DNA of 64,000 nt from CBDBES01 sp965204465 (GTDB taxonomy: Bacteria; Spirochaetota; Leptospiria; Turneriellales; CBDBES01). The translations under genes and the position numbers were made by a program. The notes beneath the pieces were generated by a model, which saw only the letters and a list, made by a program, of their open reading frames with translations, ran no database searches and was not told the DNA's origin. The DNA lies in assembly GCA_965204465.1 (NCBI GenBank), contig OZ241995.1, positions 434,001-498,000 on the forward strand, given 5' to 3'. Shown here one piece after another: positions 18,413-26,910 of this stretch. Each line of letters starts with the position of its first letter. Position 1 is the first letter of the stretch.

Positions 18413-21250
18413 ATGGACACTCTTTTTCTCAAGCCCTTATTTCATCTATTTCATAAAAAGATAAAGTCTTTGATCTACATAATTATTCTGACAGTTTATA
18501 CCATTGGCTGTACAGAAAATGGCCTCCGTTCTGGATTAGAAGAGTTTACCCTACCCACTATATGTGAAGGCTATAATAACGCCCAAGACATGAACTCTAT
18601 GCTAGGAAAAGGCACAGAAAAAGTAGCCTACCGTATTTGCGTGCCAGAACAACTCTCTTTGATAAAATCTGAAAATACAGTATATGATCTGAGTAAATAT
18701 TATCAATTAGAAGCCAATATTGATATGGGGAACATAGAATTCATGCCCATTGGAAATGCAGAAAATTGTTTTTCAGGAGGCTTTAAAGGAACAGGATACA
18801 GCATCAGCAACTACACGATCAGTAGTTTGGCACCGCAAATAGATGATGAATATAATATTTTTAGCTGTGTTACAGAAGGGGCAAAGATAGTGGATCTTGT
18901 GCTTGATACAATACCCTGCGGATTAGATGATGATTTCTGTGATTCAGATGGAGATGGTATTAGAAATTTTAATGATAATTGCATTGAGGTTGCTAATGCA
19001 GATCAAAGAGACAGAGATAATAACGGCATAGGGGATGCATGTGATGAAATACCGTTGATCATCTATGAAAAAGATAATTTAGAATTGCCTTCTATTATCA
19101 ATCTTACAGAAGCGGGGGAGGATATATACAGCTATACAGTAGTTTTAAACACACAGCCTTCTGATGATGTAGAAATAGAGATCACTCTTCCTTCTGGTGC
19201 TCCTGATAATTTGGAATTAAGTTCTGGTACTCAAGCCATTAATGGAGCAGACTTTTTCATTACTCTTACTTTTACTATGGATAATTGGGATGATACCCAA
19301 ACAGTGGTCATTAAACTTATAGATGATGGTATCCTTAATTCGTACAGCAGTGGCCTGAACGTAACCCATACCGTCAGTAGCATTGATCCAAATTATAATA
19401 ATATAACTCTGAACCGAACCATTAGATTGAACCTTATAGACAATGAGGTTCCTGTTTATATTCTTACTCTTGTAGCAGGCAGCAATGGTTCTTTGAGTAC
19501 TGATCATGTAGGTTGTGATTCATCCTCCAGCCCCTGCAGTATACCAGAGGGAACGGAAGTGGTCATTACAGCAAATCCAAACTCCACCTATCGCATCAGT
19601 TCTTGGGGAAATGCTTGCTCGAGTGTGGATAGATCAATGAATACTTGTATGATCACCATAAATACAGATACAATGGCAGGCGTTACATTTGAACTAATTC
19701 CTGTGTATATTCTTACTCTTACAGCAGGTAGCAATGGTTCTTTGAGTACGAATCAAGTAGGTTGCGATTCATCCTCCAGCCCCTGCAGTATACCAGAGGG
19801 AACGGAAGTGGTCATTACAGCAATTCCAGATTCTACTTATCGCGTTAGTTCTTCAAGTTCTATGGGAAATATTTGTTCGATTGCGGCTAGATCAATGAAT
19901 ACTTGTACCACCACCATAGATAGAAATACAACAGTAAGCGTTAGGTTTGAGGCAATTACCCATACACTTACTCTTACAGCAGGCAGTAATGGTTCTTTGA
20001 GTACGGATCAAACGGGTTGCGATTCATCCTCCAGCCCTTGCAGTATACCAGAAGGAACGGTAGTGGTCATTATAGCAAATTCAAACCCCACCTATCGTAT
20101 CAGTTCCTGGGGAGATGCTTGTTCGAGTGTGGATAGATCAATGAATACTTGTACGATCACCATAAATGATCCTACAACAGTAAGCGTTACGTTTGAGGTC
20201 ATTATTCATACACTTACTCTTACGGCAGGCAGCAATGGTTCTTTGAGTACGGATCAAGCGAGTTGCGATTCATCCTCCAGCCCTTGCAGTATAACAGAAG
20301 GAACGGTAGTGGTCATTACAGCAAATCCAAATCCTACCTATCGCATCAGTTCTTGGGGAGATGCTTGCTCGAGTGTGGATAGATCAATGAATACTTGTAC
20401 GATCACCATAAATGGAAATACAACAGTAAGCGTTACGTTTGAGGCCATTATCCATACATTTACTCTTATGACAGGTAGCAATGGTTCTTTGAGTACGGAT
20501 CAAATAGGTTGTGATTCATCCTCCAGCCCTTGCAGTATAAGAGAAGGAACGGTAGTGCTCATTACATCAAATCCAAATCCTACCTATCGCGTTAGTTCTT
20601 GGGGGAATGCTTGTTCGAGTGTGGATAGATCAATGAATACTTGTACGCTCACCATAAATGGAGATACAATAGCAAGCGTTACATTTGAACTAATTCCTAT
20701 CCATACACTTACTCTTACAGCAGGCAGTAATGGTTCTTTAAGCACGGATCAAATGGGTTGCGATTCATCCTCCAGCCCCTGCAGCATACCAGAGGGAACG
20801 GAAGTGGTCATTACAGCAATTCCAAACTCCACCTATCGCGTCAGTTCTTGGGAAGATGCTTGTTCTGGTGTACGCAAATCAATGAGTACTTGCACGATCA
20901 CCATAAATGCAAATACAACAGTAAGCATTATGCTGGAGATAATTCCTTCTCAAATGCATACGCTTACAATTACATCAGTTAACTTACATAATACTATCTT
21001 ATCTATAAGCTATAATTTCATGAGTATGAATTGTACTATTAAAGTCTTTAACCCCTGTATTAAAAACATACCTTTAGGAACAGAGGTATTAATTACTGTA
21101 ATAGCTATAGAAGCAGATTACTATCACCTTAGTTGGTCCAATGCTTGCAGTGGCTTTGGTCCTATAGAAGATACATCATGCATAATTACCATGGATACAG
21201 ATAAAACAGTGGGAACTGCGTCTTGTATCCCTGGCTACTATTGCGAATAA
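18413..21250 (+). CDS. Large surface lipoprotein with TSP3, Calx-beta-like and six InlB-like B-repeats
   Basis: A 945-residue putative outer-surface lipoprotein. The start is taken at ATG 18413, with GAGG upstream; a TTG at 18395 in the same frame has no ribosome-binding site. The signal peptide ends in YTIGC with Cys33. A GLUG-like segment follows (YQLEANIDMGNIEFMPIG, FSGGFKGTGYSISNYTI), then Asp-rich thrombospondin type 3-like calcium-binding repeats (DSDGDGIRNFNDNC). Next is a Calx-beta-like domain (LTEAGEDIYSYTVVL), and then six near-identical repeats of 82-85 residues containing LTAGSNGSLSTDQ, CDSSSSPCSI and MNTCTITIN, typical of divergent InlB B-repeats. A degenerate seventh repeat ends the protein. 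Four conserved cysteines per repeat suggest disulfides. The architecture suggests adhesion or an extracellular scaffold; this is inference. Confidence 0.8.
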   Translation: MDTLFLKPLFHLFHKKIKSLIYIIILTVYTIGCTENGLRSGLEEFTLPTICEGYNNAQDMNSMLGKGTEKVAYRICVPEQLSLIKSENTVYDLSKYYQLEANIDMGNIEFMPIGNAENCFSGGFKGTGYSISNYTISSLAPQIDDEYNIFSCVTEGAKIVDLVLDTIPCGLDDDFCDSDGDGIRNFNDNCIEVANADQRDRDNNGIGDACDEIPLIIYEKDNLELPSIINLTEAGEDIYSYTVVLNTQPSDDVEIEITLPSGAPDNLELSSGTQAINGADFFITLTFTMDNWDDTQTVVIKLIDDGILNSYSSGLNVTHTVSSIDPNYNNITLNRTIRLNLIDNEVPVYILTLVAGSNGSLSTDHVGCDSSSSPCSIPEGTEVVITANPNSTYRISSWGNACSSVDRSMNTCMITINTDTMAGVTFELIPVYILTLTAGSNGSLSTNQVGCDSSSSPCSIPEGTEVVITAIPDSTYRVSSSSSMGNICSIAARSMNTCTTTIDRNTTVSVRFEAITHTLTLTAGSNGSLSTDQTGCDSSSSPCSIPEGTVVVIIANSNPTYRISSWGDACSSVDRSMNTCTITINDPTTVSVTFEVIIHTLTLTAGSNGSLSTDQASCDSSSSPCSITEGTVVVITANPNPTYRISSWGDACSSVDRSMNTCTITINGNTTVSVTFEAIIHTFTLMTGSNGSLSTDQIGCDSSSSPCSIREGTVVLITSNPNPTYRVSSWGNACSSVDRSMNTCTLTINGDTIASVTFELIPIHTLTLTAGSNGSLSTDQMGCDSSSSPCSIPEGTEVVITAIPNSTYRVSSWEDACSGVRKSMSTCTITINANTTVSIMLEIIPSQMHTLTITSVNLHNTILSISYNFMSMNCTIKVFNPCIKNIPLGTEVLITVIAIEADYYHLSWSNACSGFGPIEDTSCIITMDTDKTVGTASCIPGYYCE
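19460..20945 (+). repeat. Six tandem ~250-bp coding repeats
   Basis: The landmark GATTCATCCTCCAGCCC begins at 19517, 19766, 20021, 20267, 20513 and 20762, so the periods are 249, 255, 246, 246 and 249 bases, all multiples of three. DNA identity is high even at silent sites, pointing to recent duplication or gene conversion. Copy number could vary by recombination without breaking the frame. Confidence 0.9.
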
Positions 21251-21572
21251 AATGTAGCTGTATGTTATATGATCATGCTGATAGATCAGACCAGCTTTGT
21301 AGCGGCAGTGATCAGTAAATATAGTGCAAATATAAAAAATTCTTGTTCATAGTCAGACTCTACTTTTGGCCAATCTGATGTGTCAGTAGGTTACTATACA
21401 TAAAATCCGAGGCGAATACCGGCCAAATTGGTACGATCAAGGCCTGATCATCTACCACTTTCACCCCTTATACGAATGAATAGTTTTCGAGAAAAAAATA
21501 GTAATCCAGTCAAAAAATAAATTAGTTTTCTTTCTTTACACAAAGAAAGAAAACTAATTACTTAACAAATTA
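21251..21572. other. Gene-free stretch with possible decayed minus-strand coding
   Basis: No gene of normal length. Read on the minus strand, two short open segments separated by stops contain TNLAGIRLGFYV and an upstream-lacking PTDTSDWPKVESDYEQEFF stretch, which look protein-like and may be relics of a membrane or outer-membrane protein gene. The right end holds the strong hairpin at 21520-21559. Otherwise I see nothing. Confidence 0.3.
21520..21559. promoter_or_regulatory. 18-bp perfect hairpin upstream of the NAD synthetase operon
   Basis: Arms at 21520-21537 and 21542-21559 are perfect reverse complements around a four-base ACAC loop. The left arm is pyrimidine-rich in its T/C part and the right arm purine-rich. 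It ends 13 bases before the start codon at 21573, so it would lie in the leader close to the start. It could terminate transcription from upstream, or fold over the start region of the next gene. Confidence 0.6.
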
Positions 21573-22439
21573 ATGAATATTACAAACTCTGATCAAAAGA
21601 TATGTCTGGTTGCTTTCTATCCTGTTTTAGGCGATCCGGATAAAAATATTCAAAAAGCAGTCGATATCATAAATAGGGCCTTAAAAGAAAATGTTTCGTT
21701 GATCGTATTCCCTGAACTCTCTCTTTCTGGATATTTACTGGAGAATCTAGTACAGGAATCTGCCATTGGCTTAGAAGATCAAAGGCTGTTTGATTTCAAA
21801 AAATTGTCTCAAAAAGCGGATATTCTATTAGGCACAGTCTTGGAGAATCCAGACGGAATTTATAATTCTGCTCTGGTTTTTTCTAAAGGAAAAATCGCCC
21901 ATGCACATCATAAAATATATTTACCTACTTATGGAATGTTTGATGAATCCAGAGATTTCAACTCTGGGGATGACCTCAGATATTATCCAGGGACACTTGG
22001 TAAGACGGGAATTTTAATATGCGAGGATGCATTTCATCCTATTCTGCCTTATTGTTTATTCGTGCAAAGGGTAAAGCATGTGTTCATACTATCATCTTCC
22101 CCTTCCAGGGGCTTTGAAGATAGCAAAGCAGAAAGTTCTGCCTCTTTTAAGAGCTGGGAAGAAAGGATATCTCATTATGCTTATCATTATGGGCAATATT
22201 ATTATTATATTAATCGCAGTGGGGTAGAAGATGGCATATATTTTGACGGAGGATCATTTGCATTCTCCCCTTTCGGGAAAAAAATAAAAATGATAAAAAA
22301 TGATAATATGTATTTTATTACGATAAACTCTAAAGAGATCAAAGAATTTTTTCTGAAAAATCCTTATTCTAAGGAAGATAATCCTGAATTAAATCAAAAG
22401 ATACTCAATAGGTCTATCCAACTAAGATATGGAAATTAA
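21573..22439 (+). CDS. Stand-alone nitrilase-family amidohydrolase, glutaminase half of NAD synthetase
   Basis: A 288-residue carbon-nitrogen hydrolase. The catalytic triad is visible as Glu in FPELSLSGY, Lys in HHKIYLP and Cys in LICEDAFHP. In glutamine-dependent NAD synthetases this domain is fused N-terminally to the synthetase and releases ammonia from glutamine. Here it is a separate gene ending three bases before the synthetase gene, so it probably works as the ammonia-supplying subunit. The SSSPSRGFEDSK stretch after the cysteine also resembles fused NadE proteins. An alternative is an unrelated amidase role, but the adjacency argues against it. Confidence 0.85.
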   Translation: MNITNSDQKICLVAFYPVLGDPDKNIQKAVDIINRALKENVSLIVFPELSLSGYLLENLVQESAIGLEDQRLFDFKKLSQKADILLGTVLENPDGIYNSALVFSKGKIAHAHHKIYLPTYGMFDESRDFNSGDDLRYYPGTLGKTGILICEDAFHPILPYCLFVQRVKHVFILSSSPSRGFEDSKAESSASFKSWEERISHYAYHYGQYYYYINRSGVEDGIYFDGGSFAFSPFGKKIKMIKNDNMYFITINSKEIKEFFLKNPYSKEDNPELNQKILNRSIQLRYGN

Positions 22440-22442
22440 TAT

Positions 22443-23300
22443 ATGGGAATTGCATTAAAAGAAAGTTTGCCCCTGCCTGATTTGAACACGAAAATGGCCC
22501 AGAAAATTCTGACTGCCATCATAAGAGAAGAAATTCATAAAACAGGAATGCAAAAAGCAGTAATTGGTTTAAGTGGAGGAATCGACTCTGCTGTATCTTT
22601 TGTGCTTGCGGTAATGTCTTTAGGAAGCAAGAACATCATTCCGATACTCATGCCTTATATAACTAGTTCTAAAGAATCCGTAGAACATGCCCAAATGATA
22701 GCAGACCAATGGGGGGTCAAGGCCCATACTGAAAATATTACTGAAATGGCAAATGCTTATTTTAAAGAGCATCCTGGTATGTCTAAAAATAGAAAGGGAA
22801 ATATTTTAGCCAGGATCAGAATGATGGTCCTGTATGATCATTCTTCGATGCATAAAGCACTTGTACTGGGAACCAGCAATAAATCTGAAATTTTACTGGG
22901 CTATACTACCCTATGGGGAGATATGGCAAATGCATTAAATCCATTGGGGGATCTTTACAAATCCCAGGTAAGAAAATTGGCAGAACATTTAGGCATCCCT
23001 AAAGAGATCATTCAAAAGCCTCCCAGCGCCGATCTATGGGAAGGTCAAACGGATGAAAATGAGTTAAATGTTTCTTACGACATGATAGACAGATTATTAT
23101 ACCAGTGGGTAGATCTAAGGCGTTCTATAGAAGATATAGTTAAAGATGCAGGATATTTAAAATTGAGCAGAAAAATCATAGATATGATATTTACCAGAGT
23201 TCAAAAGAATCAATTTAAACGAAAAATGCCTTTAATTGCTAAGTTATCGACCTATACGATAGGTAGAGAATTTCGCTATCCCAGAGATTGGGGGCTTTAA
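22443..23300 (+). CDS. nadE: NAD+ synthase, synthetase subunit
   Basis: Adenylates nicotinic acid adenine dinucleotide and amidates it to NAD+. The 285-residue protein carries the PP-loop SGGIDSA near residues 45-51, the LGTSNKSEILLGYTT substrate segment, and KPPSADLWEGQTDE with the ligand-binding acidic loop. The length equals the synthetase domain alone. The N-terminal amidase domain is encoded by the preceding gene, so the usual fused enzyme is split. Whether ammonia is channelled between separate subunits cannot be told from the sequence. Confidence 0.95.
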   Translation: MGIALKESLPLPDLNTKMAQKILTAIIREEIHKTGMQKAVIGLSGGIDSAVSFVLAVMSLGSKNIIPILMPYITSSKESVEHAQMIADQWGVKAHTENITEMANAYFKEHPGMSKNRKGNILARIRMMVLYDHSSMHKALVLGTSNKSEILLGYTTLWGDMANALNPLGDLYKSQVRKLAEHLGIPKEIIQKPPSADLWEGQTDENELNVSYDMIDRLLYQWVDLRRSIEDIVKDAGYLKLSRKIIDMIFTRVQKNQFKRKMPLIAKLSTYTIGREFRYPRDWGL

Positions 23301-23301
23301 T

Positions 23302-23886
23302 ATGATGCAAAAAATCGAGCTTTTATCTAAAGAACTATATTTTTATCAAAATATTTTTGATGAAATTAAATTAAAGCATTTTTTTAATACATTTTTGAAT
23401 ACGATCCAATGGAAACAGGAATTTATTTCTATCGGGAAAAATACTTTTTTACAACCAAGACTTACCTCATGGTATGGAGATAAGAATAGTTCATATACTT
23501 ATTCTGGTTTAACCTTGGTTCCTAAGCCATGGACAAATGAATTAAGGGAGTTGAAGCAAAAAATAGAATCCATTGTAGAAGCAGATTTTAATAGCGTTTT
23601 GCTGAATTTATACCGCAATGGAAATGACTCCATGGGATGGCATTCTGATGCAGAAGCTTCTCTGGGGAATTATCCGACTATTGCTTCTTTTAGCTTGGGA
23701 GTGAGCAGAAAATTTATTTTAAAACATAAGAAGATGAAAAAAGAAAGAATTGAACTTCATCTTAAAAATGGAGACCTTCTTTTAATGAAAGGTAGCATCC
23801 AGAATAGTTGGAAACATAATGTACCTAAATCAGTAATGATCAAAGATAAAAGGATCAATTTAACTTTTCGTAAAATCATTTGCTAG
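23302..23886 (+). CDS. AlkB-like Fe(II)/2-oxoglutarate-dependent dioxygenase
   Basis: A 194-residue protein of the AlkB family, which oxidatively removes alkyl groups from DNA or RNA bases. The iron ligands are visible as His114 and Asp116 in GWHSDAE and His172 in WKHNVPK, and the 2-oxoglutarate-binding Arg residues are in RINLTFR at the C-terminus (residues 184-190). The NLYRNGNDSMGWHSD stretch is closer to the ALKBH2/3-like subgroup than to E. coli AlkB. It starts one base after nadE in the same operon. Confidence 0.92.
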   Translation: MMQKIELLSKELYFYQNIFDEIKLKHFFNTFLNTIQWKQEFISIGKNTFLQPRLTSWYGDKNSSYTYSGLTLVPKPWTNELRELKQKIESIVEADFNSVLLNLYRNGNDSMGWHSDAEASLGNYPTIASFSLGVSRKFILKHKKMKKERIELHLKNGDLLLMKGSIQNSWKHNVPKSVMIKDKRINLTFRKIIC

Positions 23887-23901
23887 AATTTTTTGAGCCT
23901 A

Positions 23902-24711
23902 ATGAATAATTTAAACCTATTGCATAAACAAGATATTTTTAGACTGGGCAAGAAAAAATTAAGATCCAGATTAATACTGGGTACCGGAAAGTATCCCAGT
24001 CTGGAGATAATGCAAAAATGCCATGAAATTGCTGAAACAGAAATGATCACAGTGGCTTTAAGAAGAGTTACATTGAATAATAAGAAAAGCAAAAATATAT
24101 TAGATCATATCAATTTGGATAAGATCTTTCTATTACCCAATACGGCTGGGGCGCATTCTGCTGAAGAAGCTTTAAAATTAACTCATATAGCTTCTTCCAT
24201 GGATTTAGACTTAATCAAGATTGAGGTGATGGGTGATAGCCGCACTTTACTCCCTGACCCTGTAGAGACAGCAAGAGCAGTCGAACTGATAAGAAAGAAT
24301 TATTCTTCAGATAAAATGTACTTAATGGTATATACCAGTGACGATCCTGTTCTGGCTCGCAGACTATACAATATTGGCGCGGATTGTATCATGCCAGCGG
24401 GAAGTCCTATTGGCAGCGGTAGAGGCATTCAAAATCATCCTAATATGCTTATGATACTAGAGATACTGCAGAATAAGGTTCCTTTGATACTAGATGCTGG
24501 AATAGGCTCTCCGTCGGATGTTGTGGTAGCTCTTGAAATGGGTTTTGATGCAGTACTTTTAAATTCAGCAGTCGCCCAAGCTAAAGAGCCTATTAAAATG
24601 GCTTGTGCCATGAAATATGCCTGTATAGCGGGTAGATTGACTTTCCTGTCTGGCCGTATGCCAAGAAAATTATATGGAGTTGCTTCAAGCCCTGGAGTAG
24701 ATTTTTATTAA
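23902..24711 (+). CDS. thiG: Thiazole synthase ThiG
   Basis: Forms the thiazole phosphate moiety of thiamine from deoxyxylulose phosphate, a glycine or tyrosine-derived imine and ThiS thiocarboxylate. The protein has 269 residues from ATG 23902; a TTG three codons upstream is also in frame. Diagnostic segments are LGTGKYPSLE, VALRRV, LIKIEVMGD with the Schiff-base lysine, PAGSPIGSGRGI, DAGIGSPSD and LNSAVAQAK. No thiS, thiF, thiH or thiO is visible here, so its partners are elsewhere. It is the fourth gene of the operon, with the next gene starting directly at its stop. Confidence 0.95.
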   Translation: MNNLNLLHKQDIFRLGKKKLRSRLILGTGKYPSLEIMQKCHEIAETEMITVALRRVTLNNKKSKNILDHINLDKIFLLPNTAGAHSAEEALKLTHIASSMDLDLIKIEVMGDSRTLLPDPVETARAVELIRKNYSSDKMYLMVYTSDDPVLARRLYNIGADCIMPAGSPIGSGRGIQNHPNMLMILEILQNKVPLILDAGIGSPSDVVVALEMGFDAVLLNSAVAQAKEPIKMACAMKYACIAGRLTFLSGRMPRKLYGVASSPGVDFY

Positions 24712-25428
24712 GTGAAGATCATAGAAAACATATTAAGAAATGGAGTAGAAGGTACTCCAGAGATGATCTATAATTGGTCTAAAATGTTTGCCTATATATC
24801 TTCAAAAGGTCTGCCCAATAATATGCTCCGGTTCGCAAAAGATTTTGAAAAATATTTCATAAGCCCAGAAATAGATTTTGTCTCTGAATTTGATGATCTG
24901 GATTTAGGAGATATAAAAGAATATCTTCAGCAGGAAAAAAGAAAGGGTAAGGTTGAATTCATAAGGAATAGGAAAAGTTACCGGGCAAAAGATCCATATA
25001 ATTTAGAATTCTCTAAAAATCTCAGAGAAGTTATTTTTATTGCCAGAGAATCTGTATACCACCCCATATATTTTCTAAGATCCAAAATCAGTAGCGCATG
25101 CAATTTTCTAAAGTTAAAGCAGCAATATAAAATGGAAATACTTATCGCTATCACAGAAGCAATTGAGAATGCGATCAAATATTCAGATACGGATCCTATT
25201 ATAATAGAACATTTATTTGATAAAGAACAGAGCCAATACTCCATTAAAATGATCAATTCAATTAGAAAAGAAAATATGGATAAAGTATCAGATGAGGAGA
25301 AATTCTCTCAAAATACTTCCTTAATGAAAGGAGTATTTGTCATGCATAAATTATTTGACGTGTTTAATGTAGATCATAACAGTGAAGAAAACCTGGTTAC
25401 TATCAAGGGAACTAAGAATTGTAATTAA
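24712..25428 (+). CDS. GHKL (RsbW-like) ATPase-domain protein
   Basis: A 238-residue protein starting with GTG immediately after the thiG stop. Residues 1-95 are unrecognised. The C-terminal part is a HATPase_c_2 domain: ILIAITEAIENAIKYSD is the N-box, and SLMKGVFVMHKLFDVFNV resembles the G-box region of RsbW/SpoIIAB anti-sigma kinases. It probably phosphorylates an anti-sigma antagonist (STAS protein) or binds a sigma factor, but no such partner is encoded nearby. A link to the NAD/thiamine genes is unclear. Confidence 0.75.
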   Translation: MKIIENILRNGVEGTPEMIYNWSKMFAYISSKGLPNNMLRFAKDFEKYFISPEIDFVSEFDDLDLGDIKEYLQQEKRKGKVEFIRNRKSYRAKDPYNLEFSKNLREVIFIARESVYHPIYFLRSKISSACNFLKLKQQYKMEILIAITEAIENAIKYSDTDPIIIEHLFDKEQSQYSIKMINSIRKENMDKVSDEEKFSQNTSLMKGVFVMHKLFDVFNVDHNSEENLVTIKGTKNCN

Positions 25429-25440
25429 AAGAATGGTTTT

Positions 25441-26910
25441 TTACTGAGATAATAATATAGATATATTTCTTTTTTTGGAATGTTCATCATAAATATCTCT
25501 CACTCTTCTATAAGGTTTCTCTTCAAAAAGAGGATGTAAATTGCTTCTTAAAAAAAGACCAATACAGTCTTCAAATTTTATTTTTCCCCTGGTTTCATAG
25601 GCATTTAGTTTCTCTTTTCTTAAGAAATCAAATTCTAAATTATATTTATGGTGATCCTTAAATATACTATCCTGCATCAATTCTTTTTTTTTGAGCATTT
25701 TGTCTATGTTTTCAGGGATCAATTTAAGATCCATGAAAATAATCTTATTGATCTTTTCATTCTGGATATTAAAAAAGGGTAGATCAACCCAGCTTAAAAT
25801 CCATGTCCTCTTAGAACATTCAGCATTATAAGATGCGTGTTTGGGATATGATCTATGATCTGCAAAATAAAGCAACCCTATAATAAAGAAAAATGAGGTG
25901 GCAGAAAAAAGATAAGAATAATGGGCTACTTTCTCTTTTCCTATTTTCAGATAATGCCATAATGTTATAGAAAAAATGAATACAGAAACTATATACATGT
26001 GGAATGGAATGATCCAAATATGAACTATCCCAACTAAAATTAAGCCTAAAAAATAAGGCAAAATGAAATTCATGGAAAGTGCTTTATGCCTCATGAATAA
26101 AAGGAAAGTCCAATAAATTATCGAAGGCAAAAAAGTGAGCATGATAAGAGAGTTTGTCTCATTCTCTTTTAAAATAAATTTTTCAGGCTTAAAAATAGAA
26201 TGTTTTATATTTAATGACCAATATGCAATAGCCCTTGAAAAGGACTCAAAAGATATAGAATAATAGGCCAGCCATATAAAATGAACCGTGAATAAAATAA
26301 ATAGAACTGTACAAACATTCTTTTTTATCTTTTGGTGGTGGAGTAAAAACAACATATTTAGAATAAGAAAAGGTAAAAAGAAAAGAGTTAAGAGTATACT
26401 CAAGACTCCATAAAAAAAGAAAATTGCTTTCCTTTTTTCCTCTTGCCATAGAATTAAACAAAGAACATGAGTTATGCAATTCAAAAAAATATTTGCTTTT
26501 AAAAAAAGAAAAGGGACTAAGAATAAAAAAAACATCCATGGGAAATCCTGAATTTTATTTTTCTGAAAATAGAAAAAGCTTATAAGCAAGAATAAAAAAA
26601 AACTTATAAGAGAATATAAATTATAGCTTCCATATCCGGCGATCAATGATGATAGAAAGTGGATGGGGTGGACAAATTTAGATCCATAATTTAAAAAATC
26701 TGTAGAAGAATGCTCATAAAAAAGAGCCTGGTTAGCATCTATCTTATTTGGTTCTGAATATTGAATGAATTTACCAATGGCATCTTGAATACCAAACAAA
26801 GAATGGCCATTTTGTTGTATTAGAAATAGAATCTTCAGAGAAAGAAATAATAAAAATAATGCAAGGAATGTATTGGATGTTTTCGGCTCAAACACCTTAT
26901 TTTTGACCAA
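25441..26910 (-). CDS. Polytopic membrane protein of unknown function
   Basis: About 490 residues from a TTG at 26910, which has GGAAAAG just upstream. The only in-frame ATG (26964) would lie 68 bases inside trpC and is unlikely. The protein has roughly ten hydrophobic helices in residues 15-350, several very rich in Phe and Leu, and a soluble C-terminal part of about 125 residues. The topology recalls polyprenol-dependent glycosyltransferases or flippases, but I see no conserved acidic loop motif and do not assign a function. It follows trpC with overlap and is probably co-transcribed. Confidence 0.6.
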   Translation of the reverse strand: MVKNKVFEPKTSNTFLALFLLFLSLKILFLIQQNGHSLFGIQDAIGKFIQYSEPNKIDANQALFYEHSSTDFLNYGSKFVHPIHFLSSLIAGYGSYNLYSLISFFLFLLISFFYFQKNKIQDFPWMFFLFLVPFLFLKANIFLNCITHVLCLILWQEEKRKAIFFFYGVLSILLTLFFLPFLILNMLFLLHHQKIKKNVCTVLFILFTVHFIWLAYYSISFESFSRAIAYWSLNIKHSIFKPEKFILKENETNSLIMLTFLPSIIYWTFLLFMRHKALSMNFILPYFLGLILVGIVHIWIIPFHMYIVSVFIFSITLWHYLKIGKEKVAHYSYLFSATSFFFIIGLLYFADHRSYPKHASYNAECSKRTWILSWVDLPFFNIQNEKINKIIFMDLKLIPENIDKMLKKKELMQDSIFKDHHKYNLEFDFLRKEKLNAYETRGKIKFEDCIGLFLRSNLHPLFEEKPYRRVRDIYDEHSKKRNISILLSQ

